From assembly GCA_946122785.1 (NCBI GenBank), contig CAMGYJ010000011.1, positions 35,490,513-35,554,512 on the forward strand: a stretch of DNA of 64,000 nucleotides, in the 5' to 3' direction. Under the pieces are notes generated by a model. That model was not told where the DNA came from. It did no database searches and saw only the letters and a list, made by a program, of their open reading frames with translations. Each line of letters opens with the position of its first letter. The stretch's first letter is position 1. The position numbers and the translations under genes are program-made. The stretch comes from Linum tenue (lineage: Eukaryota > Streptophyta > Magnoliopsida > Malpighiales > Linaceae). Of the stretch, positions 43,519 to 54,324 are shown in pieces.

Positions 43519-45652
43519 TCATCGGCACAAAAAGGCAGTACAGAAAAACAGAGCAAGAGAAATATAAAGGATTATGTTGCATACACTGAACTGATTCCTG
43601 CACGGCGAGCATGCCGACTTTGACATCATCGATGCTGTCAAACAAACAGAGACAATATATCTTGGAAGGGAAGGTTTCTCGAGCTCAACTTTGATGTCAT
43701 CGACACAGTTGTGCGAATGGAAAGAATCTACCTTGAAGATGACAAGCTTTCTCCATGCATGATGTTAGTGTCGATGGTAACATTCAACCATCACATCTAT
43801 ATTATATTTAAACTACAAAAAAAAATAGAGGAAGATAGCACAATTTATATTCATAAAAGTATTTTAATTCAAAATATTAGTTCATACAAAAAAACAAAGT
43901 TGTTTAATATAACCAAAACAATAGAAGCCATGATGATGTACAGGCCCATGTGGTTAGTGGTTTTGCTGAAATTGGTTGTCTAAGTATTATTCTCTAAACA
44001 AGTATTTGGTGTGGTTATGCTTATTTTATTTTTGTAAAGTCTCAAAATTAAGACAATACAATATTTATTACAAAAATATATTTTATAACCTATTGTTGCA
44101 TATTTTTGTAACCCATTGTTGCACAATGTTCATCTCCATTCCAAAATTATCTTTTGTTTATAATTCTCATTATCTGGAATGTCTGATTTTGTTTTTAAAA
44201 AATTGTTTCTTGACCCCTACTGCATATATTTTTTACGTGTTCTCAATTGATTAACGGAGATCCCGACATAGTCAAATTTGCTCCTTTTCCATTTTTTTAT
44301 TAAATGTATTTTTCGGATGCACTTTTTGATTTGATGAGAACCAAGATTAATCCATACTGTTCATCTCAGTGGCCATATATGGGTGGTTCTTCCAAGCGGG
44401 TTAATCATTTGTTTAAATATGAAACAAATCCATCTTTATTATGATATTTTAAGGATCTTCCTAATACGATCTTTATTTAAGAACACGATAGATCCTGACC
44501 GTAGAGTGTTTATCTCTAAGACAAAAGAAATCAATCTTCTCCTGGAGCGCGCACTTCGTCCTCTTCCTTCGAAAGAAAAAAGAATATCTATGTTGTTATT
44601 TTCATTTGCGCTTCTCAATCTCATAAAGACGATAAATACTAGATATGAGTAATCGATTTTGTATAGTCACATCGCTCGACAGTCTTTTTTTTAATGAAAC
44701 AGTGTTCAATATTTTGTTTAGTGCATTATTTCAAATGATCTTTTATCGATTTATCAATGATGGATCTTCACCATCGTGATAGAGTCTTCATCATTCAAAT
44801 TTGTCCTTCCTTTGCAGCAAAATTTAGTGCATTTGCTCAATTATTTGATTTATTCTTCTAAAATGCTACTCAACCTGTGAATAACGGTGAACCTTGATAT
44901 AAAAAATGCATTACTTTTTTATTTATAGTATTGTATTTTACCTAATTAATTATTTTATCGACGCATCAGTTCCCTCAATCACATAAAATTACATATAATT
45001 TAAATTTTCGTCACCACAACTTCACAAATATGCGTACAAATGATGGCTCCAAACACATTAACGGCCACCGCAACATGGTTGCGGCCACCCGTATCTAGTT
45101 TATATTTTAAATTATTTAAATGTTTAGTCTCTCCACAATTGAAAGTAATATTTGTGATACTCGTTGTTAATGATATTACGTGCAATTAGTTCATATGTAT
45201 TTTTACTGATCTGTATACATTTCTAGCCTCTTTTTCTCTTTTGGTAGATATCAAATGGAGGAATCAATTTATTTCATTGACCTGTTGATTGGATAAATTT
45301 CATTTATTTGTTATAATCTTATGCTTATCGATTGTATTTTTACACAAATTTGAAAATTTTAAATGATTTACTGATAATTTGAAAGTAAATTTTTTATTTG
45401 TTATTATGACATTACTGATAATTAGTTCAGGGAGTTTTAATAATCATATTATCGTAGGTTACTTTTGTTTATATATTTTTATATTTCATAAGAAATCTGT
45501 GTACTTCTTACTCGTAGCATTAATGATATAAATATTTAATAAGATTCGATATTATTAACTTATTTTTCTATTAAATCCAAAAGAATGTAAGACAATTATA
45601 CAGTAAAATAGTAATTAGAAATTCCAATGGATTATCCTATTGAATATTGATA
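43519..45652. other. AT-rich region, no supported gene
   Basis: At 43616-43760 two adjacent stretches encode similar peptides in different frames (DFDIIDAV...ETIYL and NFDVIDTV...ERIYL), possibly a degraded coding repeat. The 89-residue open frame at 44383-44652 has no recognisable content. The rest is AT-rich with nothing seen. Confidence 0.35.
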
Positions 45653-46022
45653 ATACGAAAGAATAAAATTCATTACATAGTTGGTTCGAACTTTATGGTC
45701 AACAATCAACAAAAAAGTAATAGTTAAAGAAAGTAAATTACTCAATATTAATTCATAAATAGCACATATATCACATAAAATAGTAGTGGTTGTTAAGAGC
45801 TTACATTAGCATATGAGAAGAGTTCAAGGCCATCATAATACAAAAGGATAAAATTCATCACATATTTTTTTCAAAATTTATGGTTAACAATCAACAATAA
45901 AATAATAGTTAAGAAAATAAATTAATCAATATTAATTCTTTAATAACACATATATCTCGTAAATTAGTTAAAACTGTTGTTAAGAGCTTACATTAGTATA
46001 TGAGAAGAGTTCAAGGCTATTA
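45653..46022. repeat. 185-bp tandem duplication
   Basis: ATACGAAAGAATAAAATTCAT at 45653 is repeated in diverged form at 45838. Both copies end GAAGAGTTCAAGGC(C/T)AT(C/T)ATAAT. Confidence 0.85.
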
Positions 46023-46888
46023 TAATTGTCAAATAATAACTTTTTTTATTTTTTTTAATTGCCAGATCACACACTTAATGATCAATTCTAATAGTTGACT
46101 GCCACATCAGATAAATTTAACAGAGTTGGACGGAGAGTGACTAAACTTGAAATGTTTAAGTAATTTTAGTGACTACTAATGAAATTAAATATTTTTAGTG
46201 ACCAAACGCGAAACTTTTTAGTAAACCCAGTTATCAACCATGAAATTAAACTAATTAGAAAACCAAATGAATATTTAAAAAGAGATATGGGTCATCTGGA
46301 TCATTGATTTTGGTGTTTCATTTGGTATTCAAATACAACACCTCCGAGATTTGTCAAACTCTACCATTTGAAGATACTAAAAATGTATACCAATTTCGTA
46401 GCGTCAGTGAAGTTTTTGTCCAAAACGGATTGAGCATGAATTTATAAAAATTCATATCACTATATGAGATTTAGCAAATTTAACATATCAAGTGTCTGAT
46501 CTATACTCACTTATATAGTTAATCCAACTCCGGTAGCATTAATCTTTGTTTCTTTTTCATTTTCAATCATTTCTCATCACACTTAAAAAAGGTATCATAC
46601 ATCCCGTTACTCTTATTTTGAGTTATGAGGTTATACTAAACAGTCTAATTATTCACAAAAAGTTCTAGGTGACTTAACCAATAATTCTTACTGGTATCTC
46701 TAATACTGGTGAGGTTAATGCTTAAATATGTATTCCACAACTGGTGGTGACAAAACTAATTAGAAGAAGCATTGTAATTAGAAAATACAAAGAAGTGATC
46801 ATATATCATCTCATCCTGATCTCATTTGAAGGCAAAGGACTCGAAAGCTTCGTCCACCTTTGTGTTCCTTCATCCATTTTGCTGGAGC
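46023..46888. other. AT-rich intergenic DNA, nothing recognised
   Basis: No supported gene. The short plus-strand open frame that runs into the copia LTR is not convincing. Confidence 0.45.
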
Positions 46889-46893
46889 GTCTG

Positions 46894-47192
46894 TGTTGGG
46901 ATTCCTATTTGTTGCTTGTGATAAATATAGGGATCATTATGCTATTTTCTTCTTTGGACTATTCTGATATTTTGCCATCTCCTAGTTACTACGTAGATGG
47001 AGATGATCATGTATATATATTCGGCTACAGTAGGGTTAGTAAACCCTAAGCAAAGATAAATAAAAACAGCAGCACCTCGGAGAGCTTTTCAAGCTCTCCT
47101 TCCCGTGGACTAGTCCCGTTCACACCGAACGGGGAAACCACGTAAATCCGGTCTCGTCTTTACTTCCGCTTTCATTACTCTCGATTTTTACA
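46894..47192 (+). repeat. 5' LTR of the young copia element
   Basis: TGTTGGGATTCC...CGATTTTTACA, 299 bases, with a TATATATAT box at 47012-47020. Confidence 0.95.
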
Positions 47193-47204
47193 TGGTATCA
47201 GAGC
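47193..47204 (+). other. Primer binding site (initiator tRNA-Met)
   Basis: TGGTATCAGAGC immediately after the 5' LTR. Confidence 0.95.
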
Positions 47205-47230
47205 TGTGATTTGATCCAGCGTTTGTTGTT

Positions 47231-47752
47231 ATGGGTTCCGGCAACGAGGAGACTAGCAAGAAATCGAAGGTCATCATGGGAGGAGATGCCGACGCAACAG
47301 TTCCCTTGCCTTCGCATCTGCAGCTTGATCGATCGGACAGTCCAAGCAACCTGTTCGTCGGTGATTTGTTGACCGATGTCAACTATGGTGAATGGGTGTT
47401 GGATATGACAGATTCGCTTATTGCGAAAAACAAAATCTGTTTTGTTGACGGGAGTCTGCCGATAGCGACCTCGCCAAGTGAGAAAGAAGCCTTGCGTCGT
47501 TGTAATGCAATGGTAAAAGGGTGGTTGAAAACCTCAATGACAAAGGAGGTTCGCAATAGTGTTCGGTTTGCTGCTACAGCTAGAGAAATATGGGTGGATC
47601 TGGAAGCCCGCTTTGGTCAAGGAAGCGCGCCGCGCCTCTATGAGTTGAAAGGCACAATCAGTCGCCTTCAGCAAGAGAAGACCTCAGTTTCGCAGTTCTA
47701 CACGAAGCTGAGAGGTTACTGGGACGAGATAGAAGCACTCACACCATCCTAG
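47231..47752 (+). CDS. gag: copia Gag, N-terminal part (ends at in-frame TAG)
   Basis: 173 residues starting MGSGNEETSKKSK, 26 bases after the primer site. It has the copia Gag core: LTDVNYGEWVLDMTDSLIAK, KNKICFVDGSL, WLKTSMTKEVRNSV, IWVDLEARFGQG, YELKGTISRLQQ and VSQFYTKLRGYWDEIEALTP. The frame ends at a TAG (47750-47752). The next codons in the same frame continue Gag (the CTCSGCSC block, then LLDFLMGLDEVFSTVKSQIL), so the TAG is one point change inside a normal Gag-Pol polyprotein. The product would be a shortened Gag without the zinc knuckle. Readthrough is possible in principle; the surrounding bases do not match the known plant CAA-TAG-CAA readthrough context. Confidence 0.88.
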   Translation: MGSGNEETSKKSKVIMGGDADATVPLPSHLQLDRSDSPSNLFVGDLLTDVNYGEWVLDMTDSLIAKNKICFVDGSLPIATSPSEKEALRRCNAMVKGWLKTSMTKEVRNSVRFAATAREIWVDLEARFGQGSAPRLYELKGTISRLQQEKTSVSQFYTKLRGYWDEIEALTPS

Positions 47753-50700
47753 GAGTGCACTTGTTCTGGATGCAGCTGTGACGTGAGGAAACGCCAACGT
47801 GAAGTTCGAGAGGGGGAGAGGCTCTTGGATTTCTTAATGGGCTTGGACGAGGTATTTTCAACAGTGAAGTCTCAAATTTTGGCCATGAAACCCATCCCTT
47901 CTCTCGCGGAAGCTTATCGTCTCGTCACCAATGACGAACAACAACGGCAGATCACGAGCAGTCGCCGCCCACGACCAGAGGCGGCTGTCTTCCAGGCTCA
48001 GGGGGAGCGAAAATCTGATCGGCACAGCCCCCTGCCGGATCGTGACCAGGAGAACGATCGCGAGACCGACGGGAAACCGGGGTGCACCCATTGCCGCCGG
48101 ACTGGACACGTGAAGGAAACCTGCTACCGGTTGATTGGGTTCCCTCCGAAGAATAACGAGAAGGGGGAGCAGAATTTCCGTGGTTCTCAGTCGCGACGGA
48201 GGAATGATCAAGGTCCACGTCCCGCACCTCAGGCTGCCCAAGTGGATGTGGATGGTGGTACGTTGCAAGGTCTTACTCCCAAACAATTGGAGCAACTTAA
48301 GCTTTTGCTCAACAGTGATCTGCGGCAGCTTTCCTCATCTTCAATGGAGCCGAGTTCGAACATGGCAGGTACGTCATTATTAAATTCGACTTCATGGGTG
48401 ATTGACTCGGGATGTAATGAGCATATTGTTAATCGTGCTTCTTTATTGGATTCCGAGTTGGACTCGAATCCCATGTTACAGGTTAAGATCCCGAATGAGA
48501 CTGGTGTTCGAGTCCGTAGTATTGGAGTGACTAAATTATCTGACGACCTATTATTACGTCGAGTCCTTCATGTTCCGGATTTCCAATGCAACTTACTATC
48601 TGTCAGCAGACTCACAGCTGATCTACCGGTTGCATTAATTTTCTTGGGTGACTTCTGTGTTATTCAGGACTTATCATCCAAGAGGCTGATTGGGATGGGT
48701 AAGCATGTTGACGGCTTATATTATCTGAGGTTGTTCGAGCAGGAGCATCCGGTGGCGCATTCTGTTAGGAGATCCTTGGGTGAGATGGAGCTGTGGCATA
48801 TGCGTCTTGGACATCCCTCAAAGACAAAGTTGCAATTTTTGGCGAACACTCTTGGATGTTCATTTATTCATAATACTGAGCCTTGTTGGTCTTGTATACA
48901 GGATAAGCAAACTCGTGATCCTTTTGAATCCAGCAGCATTAAGACTAAGTCTTGTTTTGAATTAGTTCATGTTGACATTTGGGGGAGTTATAAAACAGCC
49001 TCCATGACTGGGGCGCACTACTTATTGACTATAGTTGACGACTTTAGTCGTGGTGTCTGGGTATTCTTGTTGCGCTATAAATCTGATGCTGCACGTCACT
49101 TGTTATATTTCTGCAACATGGTTAGTACGCAGTTTGGTAAGCAGGTTCGCAGAATTCAAGCCGACAATGGTCCAAAATTTTCTTGTAGTCTTCTCACAGA
49201 ATACTATGAGAAGAATGGCATCATTTTACAGACATCTTGTACCGACACTCCTCAGCAGAACGGAGTTGTTGAGCGCAAACATCGGCATTTGCTGGACACT
49301 GCTCGGGCTTTGCGATTTCATGCAAATTTGCCGATCAAATTTTGGGGTGAATGCGTTTTGACTGCTGCTTACTTGATCAACAGAATGCCCTTGGATCCGA
49401 TCGGGAAGCTTTCTCCGTACGAGGTTCTCTTTGGAAAGGCACCTAAGTATACTCATCTCCGAAGCTATGGTTGCCTTGTCTATGCCCGTGATACCCATCA
49501 TCAATTGCATAAGTTTGCTGCCCGCGGCAGAGCCGGCGTTTTCATTGGATATCCAGCCACTCAACGTGGCTATCGTGTCTATGATTTAGAGACTCGGGCC
49601 ATTTACACTTCTCGTGATGTTCGGTTCCTAGAGCAGGTATTTCCTTATCGAGATTTGGACGCTAATAGCTCTCCCACTCCAGATTCTGTTTCGGCACCAG
49701 GCTATGGTATTCCTCCTAGCCCATTATTTGATGCTGATGACGAACTCGTGGCCGCCTCTTCTCCTTCTGGTGACACTTTGCATGGCGCTGATTCTCCCCA
49801 GCCGAAAGAAGATATTCAGGCCGAGGAGTCTAATGGCCATGATGAAGCTGCTCAGGTTGACCCTTCTTCTCCAGCAACGACCAGCGCCCCAGTTGCTGCT
49901 CCTCTCGTCCCGAACAGTCCACCTCCAGCTTCACCGCCCGTTCCTCAGCGCAAAAGTGATCGGGTTCGCACGGTTTCTACTCGGTTGCAAGGTTATGATT
50001 ATCAAATTCCTGGGTCTGCTCATTCAGCAAAGGCGACATATCCACTTGATGATTATGTCACTTATCATCGTCTCTCTGTCGCGCATCATGCCTATGTCGC
50101 TGCCGTAAGTGCCGTCTACGAGCCACAATTTTTCTTCCAGGCGGTTCGTTATCGCCACTGGCGCGAGGCTATGCAGAGGGAATTTAATGCTTTGGTTGAG
50201 AATGGTACATGGACCATTGTTTTTCTACCTCCTGGGAAGCGAGCTATTGAGTCCAAATGGGTTTATAAGGTGAAGTTTTATCCCGATGGGACTGTAGAGC
50301 GCTATAAAGCGCGTCTTGTTGCTAAAGGGTACACGCAGATTGAAGGGGTGGATTTCCACGATACTTTCGCTCCGGTCGCAAAATTGGTCACTGTTCGTTG
50401 TCTCCTTGCAGTTGCTGTCACCCGTGGCTGGCACATACATCAATTGGACGTGAATAACGCCTTTCTTCACGGGGACCTTGAGGAAGAGGTGTATATGCAG
50501 ATTCCTCAAGGCTTTGCACGACCCGGTGAGACTCGTGTTTGTCGCCTACACAAGTCTATTTATGGTTTGCGTCAGGCCTCGCGGAATTGGTACCAGAAGT
50601 TCACCAATGCTCTTCTGACACTTGGTTTTACGCAAAGCCGCGCTGATCATGCTCTGTTTACTTACCGGCGTGGTGACAGCTTTGTGGTTGCCCTTATTTA

Positions 50701-51655
50701 TGTGGATGATGTTATTCTCTCGGGCACGGATCTTGCTTTTATCACTCAGGTAAAGGAGTCTTTGCATACACAGTTCACCATTAAGGACCTAGGTCCTCTC
50801 AAATATTTCCTTGGGATTGAAATTGCGCGTTCTCCGCGTGGTATTGTGTTGAATCAACGCAAGTATGTTCTTGACATTCTTGCTGACGCTGGATTGGAAG
50901 CGGCTAAGCCTTGTTTAACTCCCATTGAGCAGCAACATCACCTTGGTCGGCTTTCTTCACCTCCTGCTACAAACCCTGGCGCCTATAGGCGTCTTGTTGG
51001 GCGCCTGCTCTATCTCACAATGACCAGACCCGATATTACCTATGCCGTCAATCTCCTCAGTCAGGCAATGCAGTCACCTACTAAGGCTCATGAAGAGGCC
51101 GCTGTCCGTGTTCTTCGCTATCTCAAGTCCGCACCGGGCCGTGGTCTGTTCTTTTCGTCTTCTGCCTCTCTCACTTTGACTGCTTACTGTGACGCAGATT
51201 GGGGTGGTTGTCCTTTAACTCGGCGCTCCACGACTGGCTATGTTATCATGCTTGGATCTTCGCCCATCTCTTGGAGAACGAAGAAACAGACTGTGGTAGC
51301 TCGTTCGTCCGCCGAAGCAGAATACCGGGCAATGGCCAATACTGTGAGTGAAGTTCTTTGGCTCCGTTGGCTTCTTCGTGATCTTGATGTCACGTCTTCT
51401 GGCCCTACTACGATGTTTTGTGATAATCAGGCGGCGCTTCATATTGCCGCCAACCCAGTTTTTCATGAGAGGACTAAACATGTTGAGATGGACTGTCACT
51501 TTGTTCGGGAACGTGTTCAGTCTCTTGAGATTGCTCCTGCCAAGATTGCTACAGCCGACCAGCCTGCAGATTTGTTCACGAAGGGATTGAGTGTTGATCA
51601 GTTTCATCATCTCTTCGGCAAGCTTGGACTTCTCGATATTCACTCCTTCGCTTGA
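47753..51655 (+). CDS. pol: copia Gag C-terminus and Pol (protease, integrase, RT, RNase H)
   Basis: Open from the TAG to 51655; the first methionine is at 47783 (1290 residues, numbering used here). Zinc knuckle CTHCRRTGHVKETC starts at residue 101. Protease has WVIDSG with D208. Pre-integrase is LWHMRLGHPSK. Integrase catalytic triad D398 (VHVDIWG), D461 (QADNG) and E497 (GVVERKH) has exact DD35E spacing. Reverse transcriptase has KARLVAKGYTQ, QLDVNNAFLHGDL, SIYGLRQASRNW and YVDD with D975 and D976. RNase H has D1137 (CDADWGG), E1178 (SSAEAEYRAM) and D1214 (FCDNQAA). All catalytic residues are present and there are no frameshifts. The order integrase before RT defines Ty1/copia. Only the upstream stop separates this from a full polyprotein. 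Confidence 0.95.
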   Translation, partial: ECTCSGCSCDVRKRQREVREGERLLDFLMGLDEVFSTVKSQILAMKPIPSLAEAYRLVTNDEQQRQITSSRRPRPEAAVFQAQGERKSDRHSPLPDRDQENDRETDGKPGCTHCRRTGHVKETCYRLIGFPPKNNEKGEQNFRGSQSRRRNDQGPRPAPQAAQVDVDGGTLQGLTPKQLEQLKLLLNSDLRQLSSSSMEPSSNMAGTSLLNSTSWVIDSGCNEHIVNRASLLDSELDSNPMLQVKIPNETGVRVRSIGVTKLSDDLLLRRVLHVPDFQCNLLSVSRLTADLPVALIFLGDFCVIQDLSSKRLIGMGKHVDGLYYLRLFEQEHPVAHSVRRSLGEMELWHMRLGHPSKTKLQFLANTLGCSFIHNTEPCWSCIQDKQTRDPFESSSIKTKSCFELVHVDIWGSYKTASMTGAHYLLTIVDDFSRGVWVFLLRYKSDAARHLLYFCNMVSTQFGKQVRRIQADNGPKFSCSLLTEYYEKNGIILQTSCTDTPQQNGVVERKHRHLLDTARALRFHANLPIKFWGECVLTAAYLINRMPLDPIGKLSPYEVLFGKAPKYTHLRSYGCLVYARDTHHQLHKFAARGRAGVFIGYPATQRGYRVYDLETRAIYTSRDVRFLEQVFPYRDLDANSSPTPDSVSAPGYGIPPSPLFDADDELVAASSPSGDTLHGADSPQPKEDIQAEESNGHDEAAQVDPSSPATTSAPVAAPLVPNSPPPASPPVPQRKSDRVRTVSTRLQGYDYQIPGSAHSAKATYPLDDYVTYHRLSVAHHAYVAAVSAVYEPQFFFQAVRYRHWREAMQREFNALVENGTWTIVFLPPGKRAIESKWVYKVKFYPDGTVERYKARLVAKGYTQIEGVDFHDTFAPVAKLVTVRCLLAVAVTRGWHIHQLDVNNAFLHGDLEEEVYMQIPQGFARPGETRVCRLHKSIYGLRQASRNWYQKFTNALLTLGFTQSRADHALFTYRRGDSFVVALIYVDDVILSGTDLAFITQVKESLHTQFTIKDLGPLKYFLGIEIARSPRGIVLNQRKYVLDILADAGLEAAKPCLTPIEQQHHLGRLSSPPATNPGAYRRLVGRLLYLTMTRPDITYAVNLLSQAMQSPTKAHEEAAVRVLRYLKSAPGRGLFFSSSASLTLTAYCDADWGGCPLTRRSTTGYVIMLGSSPISWRTKKQTVVARSSAEAEYRAMANTVSEVLWLRWLLRDLDVTSSGPTTMFCDNQAALHIAANPVFHERTKHVEMDCHFVRERVQSLEIAPAKIATADQPADLFTKGLSVDQFHHLFGKLGLLDIHSFA

Positions 51656-51662
51656 GGGGGAG

Positions 51663-51961
51663 TGTTGGGATCCCTATTTGTTGCTTGTGATAAATATAGG
51701 GATCATTATGCTATTTTCTTCTTTGGACTATTCTGATATTTTGCCATCTCCTAGTTACTACGTAGATGGAGATGATCATGTATATATATTCGGCTACAGT
51801 AGGGTTAGTAAACCCTAAGCAGAGATAAATAAAAACAGCAGCACCTCGGAGAGCTTTTCAAGCTCTCCTTCCCGTGGACTAGTCCCGTTCACACCGAACG
51901 GGGAAACCACGTAAATCCGGTCTCGTCTTTACTTCCGCTTTCATTACTCTCGATTTTTACA
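51663..51961 (+). repeat. 3' LTR of the young copia element
   Basis: 299 bases, TGTTGGGATCCC...CGATTTTTACA, preceded by the purine tract GAGGGGGAG. Confidence 0.95.
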
Positions 51962-52186
51962 GTCTGGAAAGAAAGGAACCATAAATTTTCGAAGACCAAG
52001 TGAAGTGTGCTCCTGAGATTTTGCTTCGAAGCTGTAAGAGTTGTTTGAGTCGTTCCTCATTGCTCTTGACGCATGCAACATTTAGCTTGAATGGTTAACC
52101 TAGTGTGTCCCTTCTGTCTTGAGTGACTTTAGCTATTATGAATACAAACACGCACACAATTCCACGATGGACTCAGGCACCATTAC

Positions 52187-52493
52187 CAGATCAGCCTCCA
52201 TTGCAGTAGAAAGCTCAGAGCTGACCTGCCTCAAGTCAATGCATGGAATTCCACAGCCATTCGCAACAACTCTTACCAGGAGTGATAACGAATTCTCTTC
52301 GGAACCATCTGAGTTGGTGATCATTGCATTTGGAAGCAGCCCTCCAGCTTCAGCAGCTCTTCTAAGAATGTCACAATGCCATAACAATGGCAAACATCCT
52401 AAATGATAGACTGGCTACTGAACAACTAAACAAAATGCTTCCAATTAAAATTGGATCATTCAAAGCAGGAACATAGTTTGCAACCAACACAAC
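52187..52493 (-). pseudogene. Pantothenate kinase 2-like exon fragment (C-terminal DUF89 phosphatase domain)
   Basis: Minus strand. An acceptor TTGCAG precedes VVLVANYVPALND (52493-52455). The reading is then garbled for about 60 bases, and resumes as HCDILRRAAEAGGLLPNAM, NGCGIPCIDLRQVSSEL and ADL, ending at a donor GTAATG at 52186. These phrases match, from memory, the metal-dependent phosphatase (DUF89) domain fused to plant pantothenate kinase 2, an enzyme of coenzyme A synthesis. The upstream kinase domain and the downstream LEGMGR motif exons are not found nearby. The intron borders are kept, so this is a DNA-level gene fragment, not a processed copy. The young copia element sits 220 bases downstream. 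Confidence 0.6.
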
Positions 52494-52565
52494 CTGCAAG
52501 TGATCCCATTTCCAGCTTCGGTCTGTTAAATTACAATGGTCACCACACTCTTGGTGAAGGAACAA

Positions 52566-54190
52566 AATCTCAAAAAAGCTAAGTGTTCAATTTGAGCTTA
52601 ACTTTGTCAAAAACTGGTTGACAGTGGGGCAAATTTGCCAAATCCGGAATCATTACGGGGATAATTAAAGTGAATGGCTTGTTTAGGTGAATGGCAAGTG
52701 TTTTAAGCTTTAAATTGATCCATATAAGGATGGGCCAGAGGACTATAATTAAAGTTAATTTGATTCAGTACGTGGGAGTTCAACCTTATCTCATTAAGGT
52801 GGGAGGGTTTTGTTTTCTTCTAGTCCTCTCTTATTGTACTACGAACAAAAGGGTTCAAGGTAATACAAACAAATTATTCTGCAATTGACAGAGCATTCTA
52901 TATAAATGCCCAACTCCATTTAAACACCACGTCTATATTAATGCTAACTCCAATTTTTTCACTTCTCAACCAGCAAATCAAAGTTGACTGGAGATCAATT
53001 CTCATTAAACCACACTTTAGGTTGCTCTCCAAAAATTAAATAATGACAGATGACCAAATGGATCAACGGGAGAGGAGCAATGGAAGTATGCTTATAAAAA
53101 GTTGCTTTGTCAATTGAAGGTAAATTCATTGTGTTGGTTTGGAAGAAGTTTGTGATCACAAAGAGGTGTCAATGGGAGATTTGATTATGCATTCATTTCC
53201 ACCCGATGCTAACTGACTGGGGTACGAATTTCCTGTCTGAAAGTAATTGATGCAAAAGAGGTGTGAATGGTATATTTCATTATGCATTCATCTCGATCAG
53301 TGGATAACACAAAGCACTTGCAAACAAAGTGAGACGTACGTACCTGTGAGTGTGAAGATGAGACTGTATTTCACGATTTGAAGCTCTTGTTCTGACTATA
53401 GTTCCACTTCTTCGAAAATGCATCAAAGCTAAAAGGTCTACCACATGCATCCAACATCAGGAAAGAAAGCATCCCGTTGAGAAGAGAAAGAAAGCATGTT
53501 TATCATTCCTAATGCACTGAACTGAAACTTTCTAAGGAAGGGTTTGATTGAGCAGAAAAGTAAAGGAGGAAGAAGAAGATGGGAATTCCTCAGCTTATCT
53601 CGTGCTGGGATTCTTTGATTTATAGCCTTCAAGTTTTACCGTAACTTAACGGTAACAAAGCCAGATGTCAAACTACTATTGTTCTGTAAATAACTAACAA
53701 CTACTTCAAATAATAAAACGCTGCGTTCAGCCACCACGTTTCCAATATGAAACGTTTCTTCTCAAATCAACCTTCAACTCCAACGTTCTTCTTCTGCAAC
53801 TTCTGCAACCATGAGCTGCTGCTTTCCTCTGGATTTCTGAGTCTCCTCTTCTCGTTGATTCAAATCAACTACTCCTTTGAACTTCATCATGAACAACCGA
53901 AAACTGAAACAGACCTAAAAATTCATCCATCATCAGGAAAGGGTCCAGAGAACTGAGCTCACTCCTGGAATGAAAGAAAATCCAAATTCCAACCACAACC
54001 CACATCAAAGACACAAATTTTGACAACTTGGAAAGGCAGTTCAAGCTTAAGGTAGTTCAACAAATTTGGATATTGGGCAAGCTACAACAAAAATAAAAAC
54101 TCCCATCTGTAGTCATCAAGAAAGATTAGAAGTGGAAGATAGATAACTGACTGACTTGTACTAAAGAATACTTTCTCTCCGAGGAACTGC
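52566..54190. other. Intergenic, nothing recognised
   Basis: About 1.6 kb with no coding region that I can support. Short open frames at 52691-52888 and 53747-53956 have no recognisable content. It might be introns or flanks of the gene fragments on either side. Confidence 0.4.
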
Positions 54191-54192
54191 GA

Positions 54193-54223
54193 ATGTGTGT
54201 GTGTGTGAGTGAGAGAGAGAGAA
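54193..54223. repeat. (GT)n(GA)n microsatellite
   Basis: GTGTGTGTGTGTGAGTGAGAGAGAGAGA beside the nitrilase-like exon. Confidence 0.85.
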
Positions 54224-54247
54224 TGAATTGTGTTGTTTATTCATTAC

Positions 54248-54324
54248 CAATGTCAGCTGATATTAGACACTCTCCTTCATGATCAGGTCCAGACAAGATG
54301 GTTCCCGATGGCGAGAGAATGCAG
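54248..54324 (-). pseudogene. Nitrilase-like exon fragment
   Basis: A 77-base exon on the minus strand between acceptor AATTAG and donor GTAATG. It reads CILSPSGTILSGPDHEGEC followed by LISADI. This matches, from memory, the conserved block of plant nitrilases (ISPSGTVLAGPNYEGE, then LISADL, where a known intron lies). Nitrilases hydrolyse nitriles such as beta-cyanoalanine. The catalytic Glu-Lys-Cys exons are not visible nearby, so it is a fragment. Confidence 0.6.

Larger units (their letters stand above)
46894..51961 (+). mobile_element. Young, nearly intact Ty1/copia retrotransposon (5.07 kb)
   Basis: Two 299-bp LTRs with the 5-bp duplication GTCTG (46889-46893 and 51962-51966), an initiator tRNA-Met primer site at 47193, a polypurine tract GAGGGGGAG before 51663, and one continuous Gag-Pol frame interrupted by a single TAG. 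The LTRs differ by eye at two positions only (ATTCC/ATCCC and GCAAAG/GCAGAG), about 0.7 percent, so insertion is recent. Confidence 0.95.

Noticed and set aside
44383..44652. 89-residue plus-strand open frame
   Set aside because: No motif, no promoter or splice context; AT-rich chance frame.
46744..47049. 101-residue plus-strand open frame
   Set aside because: Runs across the insertion point into the copia LTR; the LTR part recurs at 51591-51818.
49226..49564. Minus-strand open frames inside copia Pol
   Set aside because: Shadows of the Pol frame.
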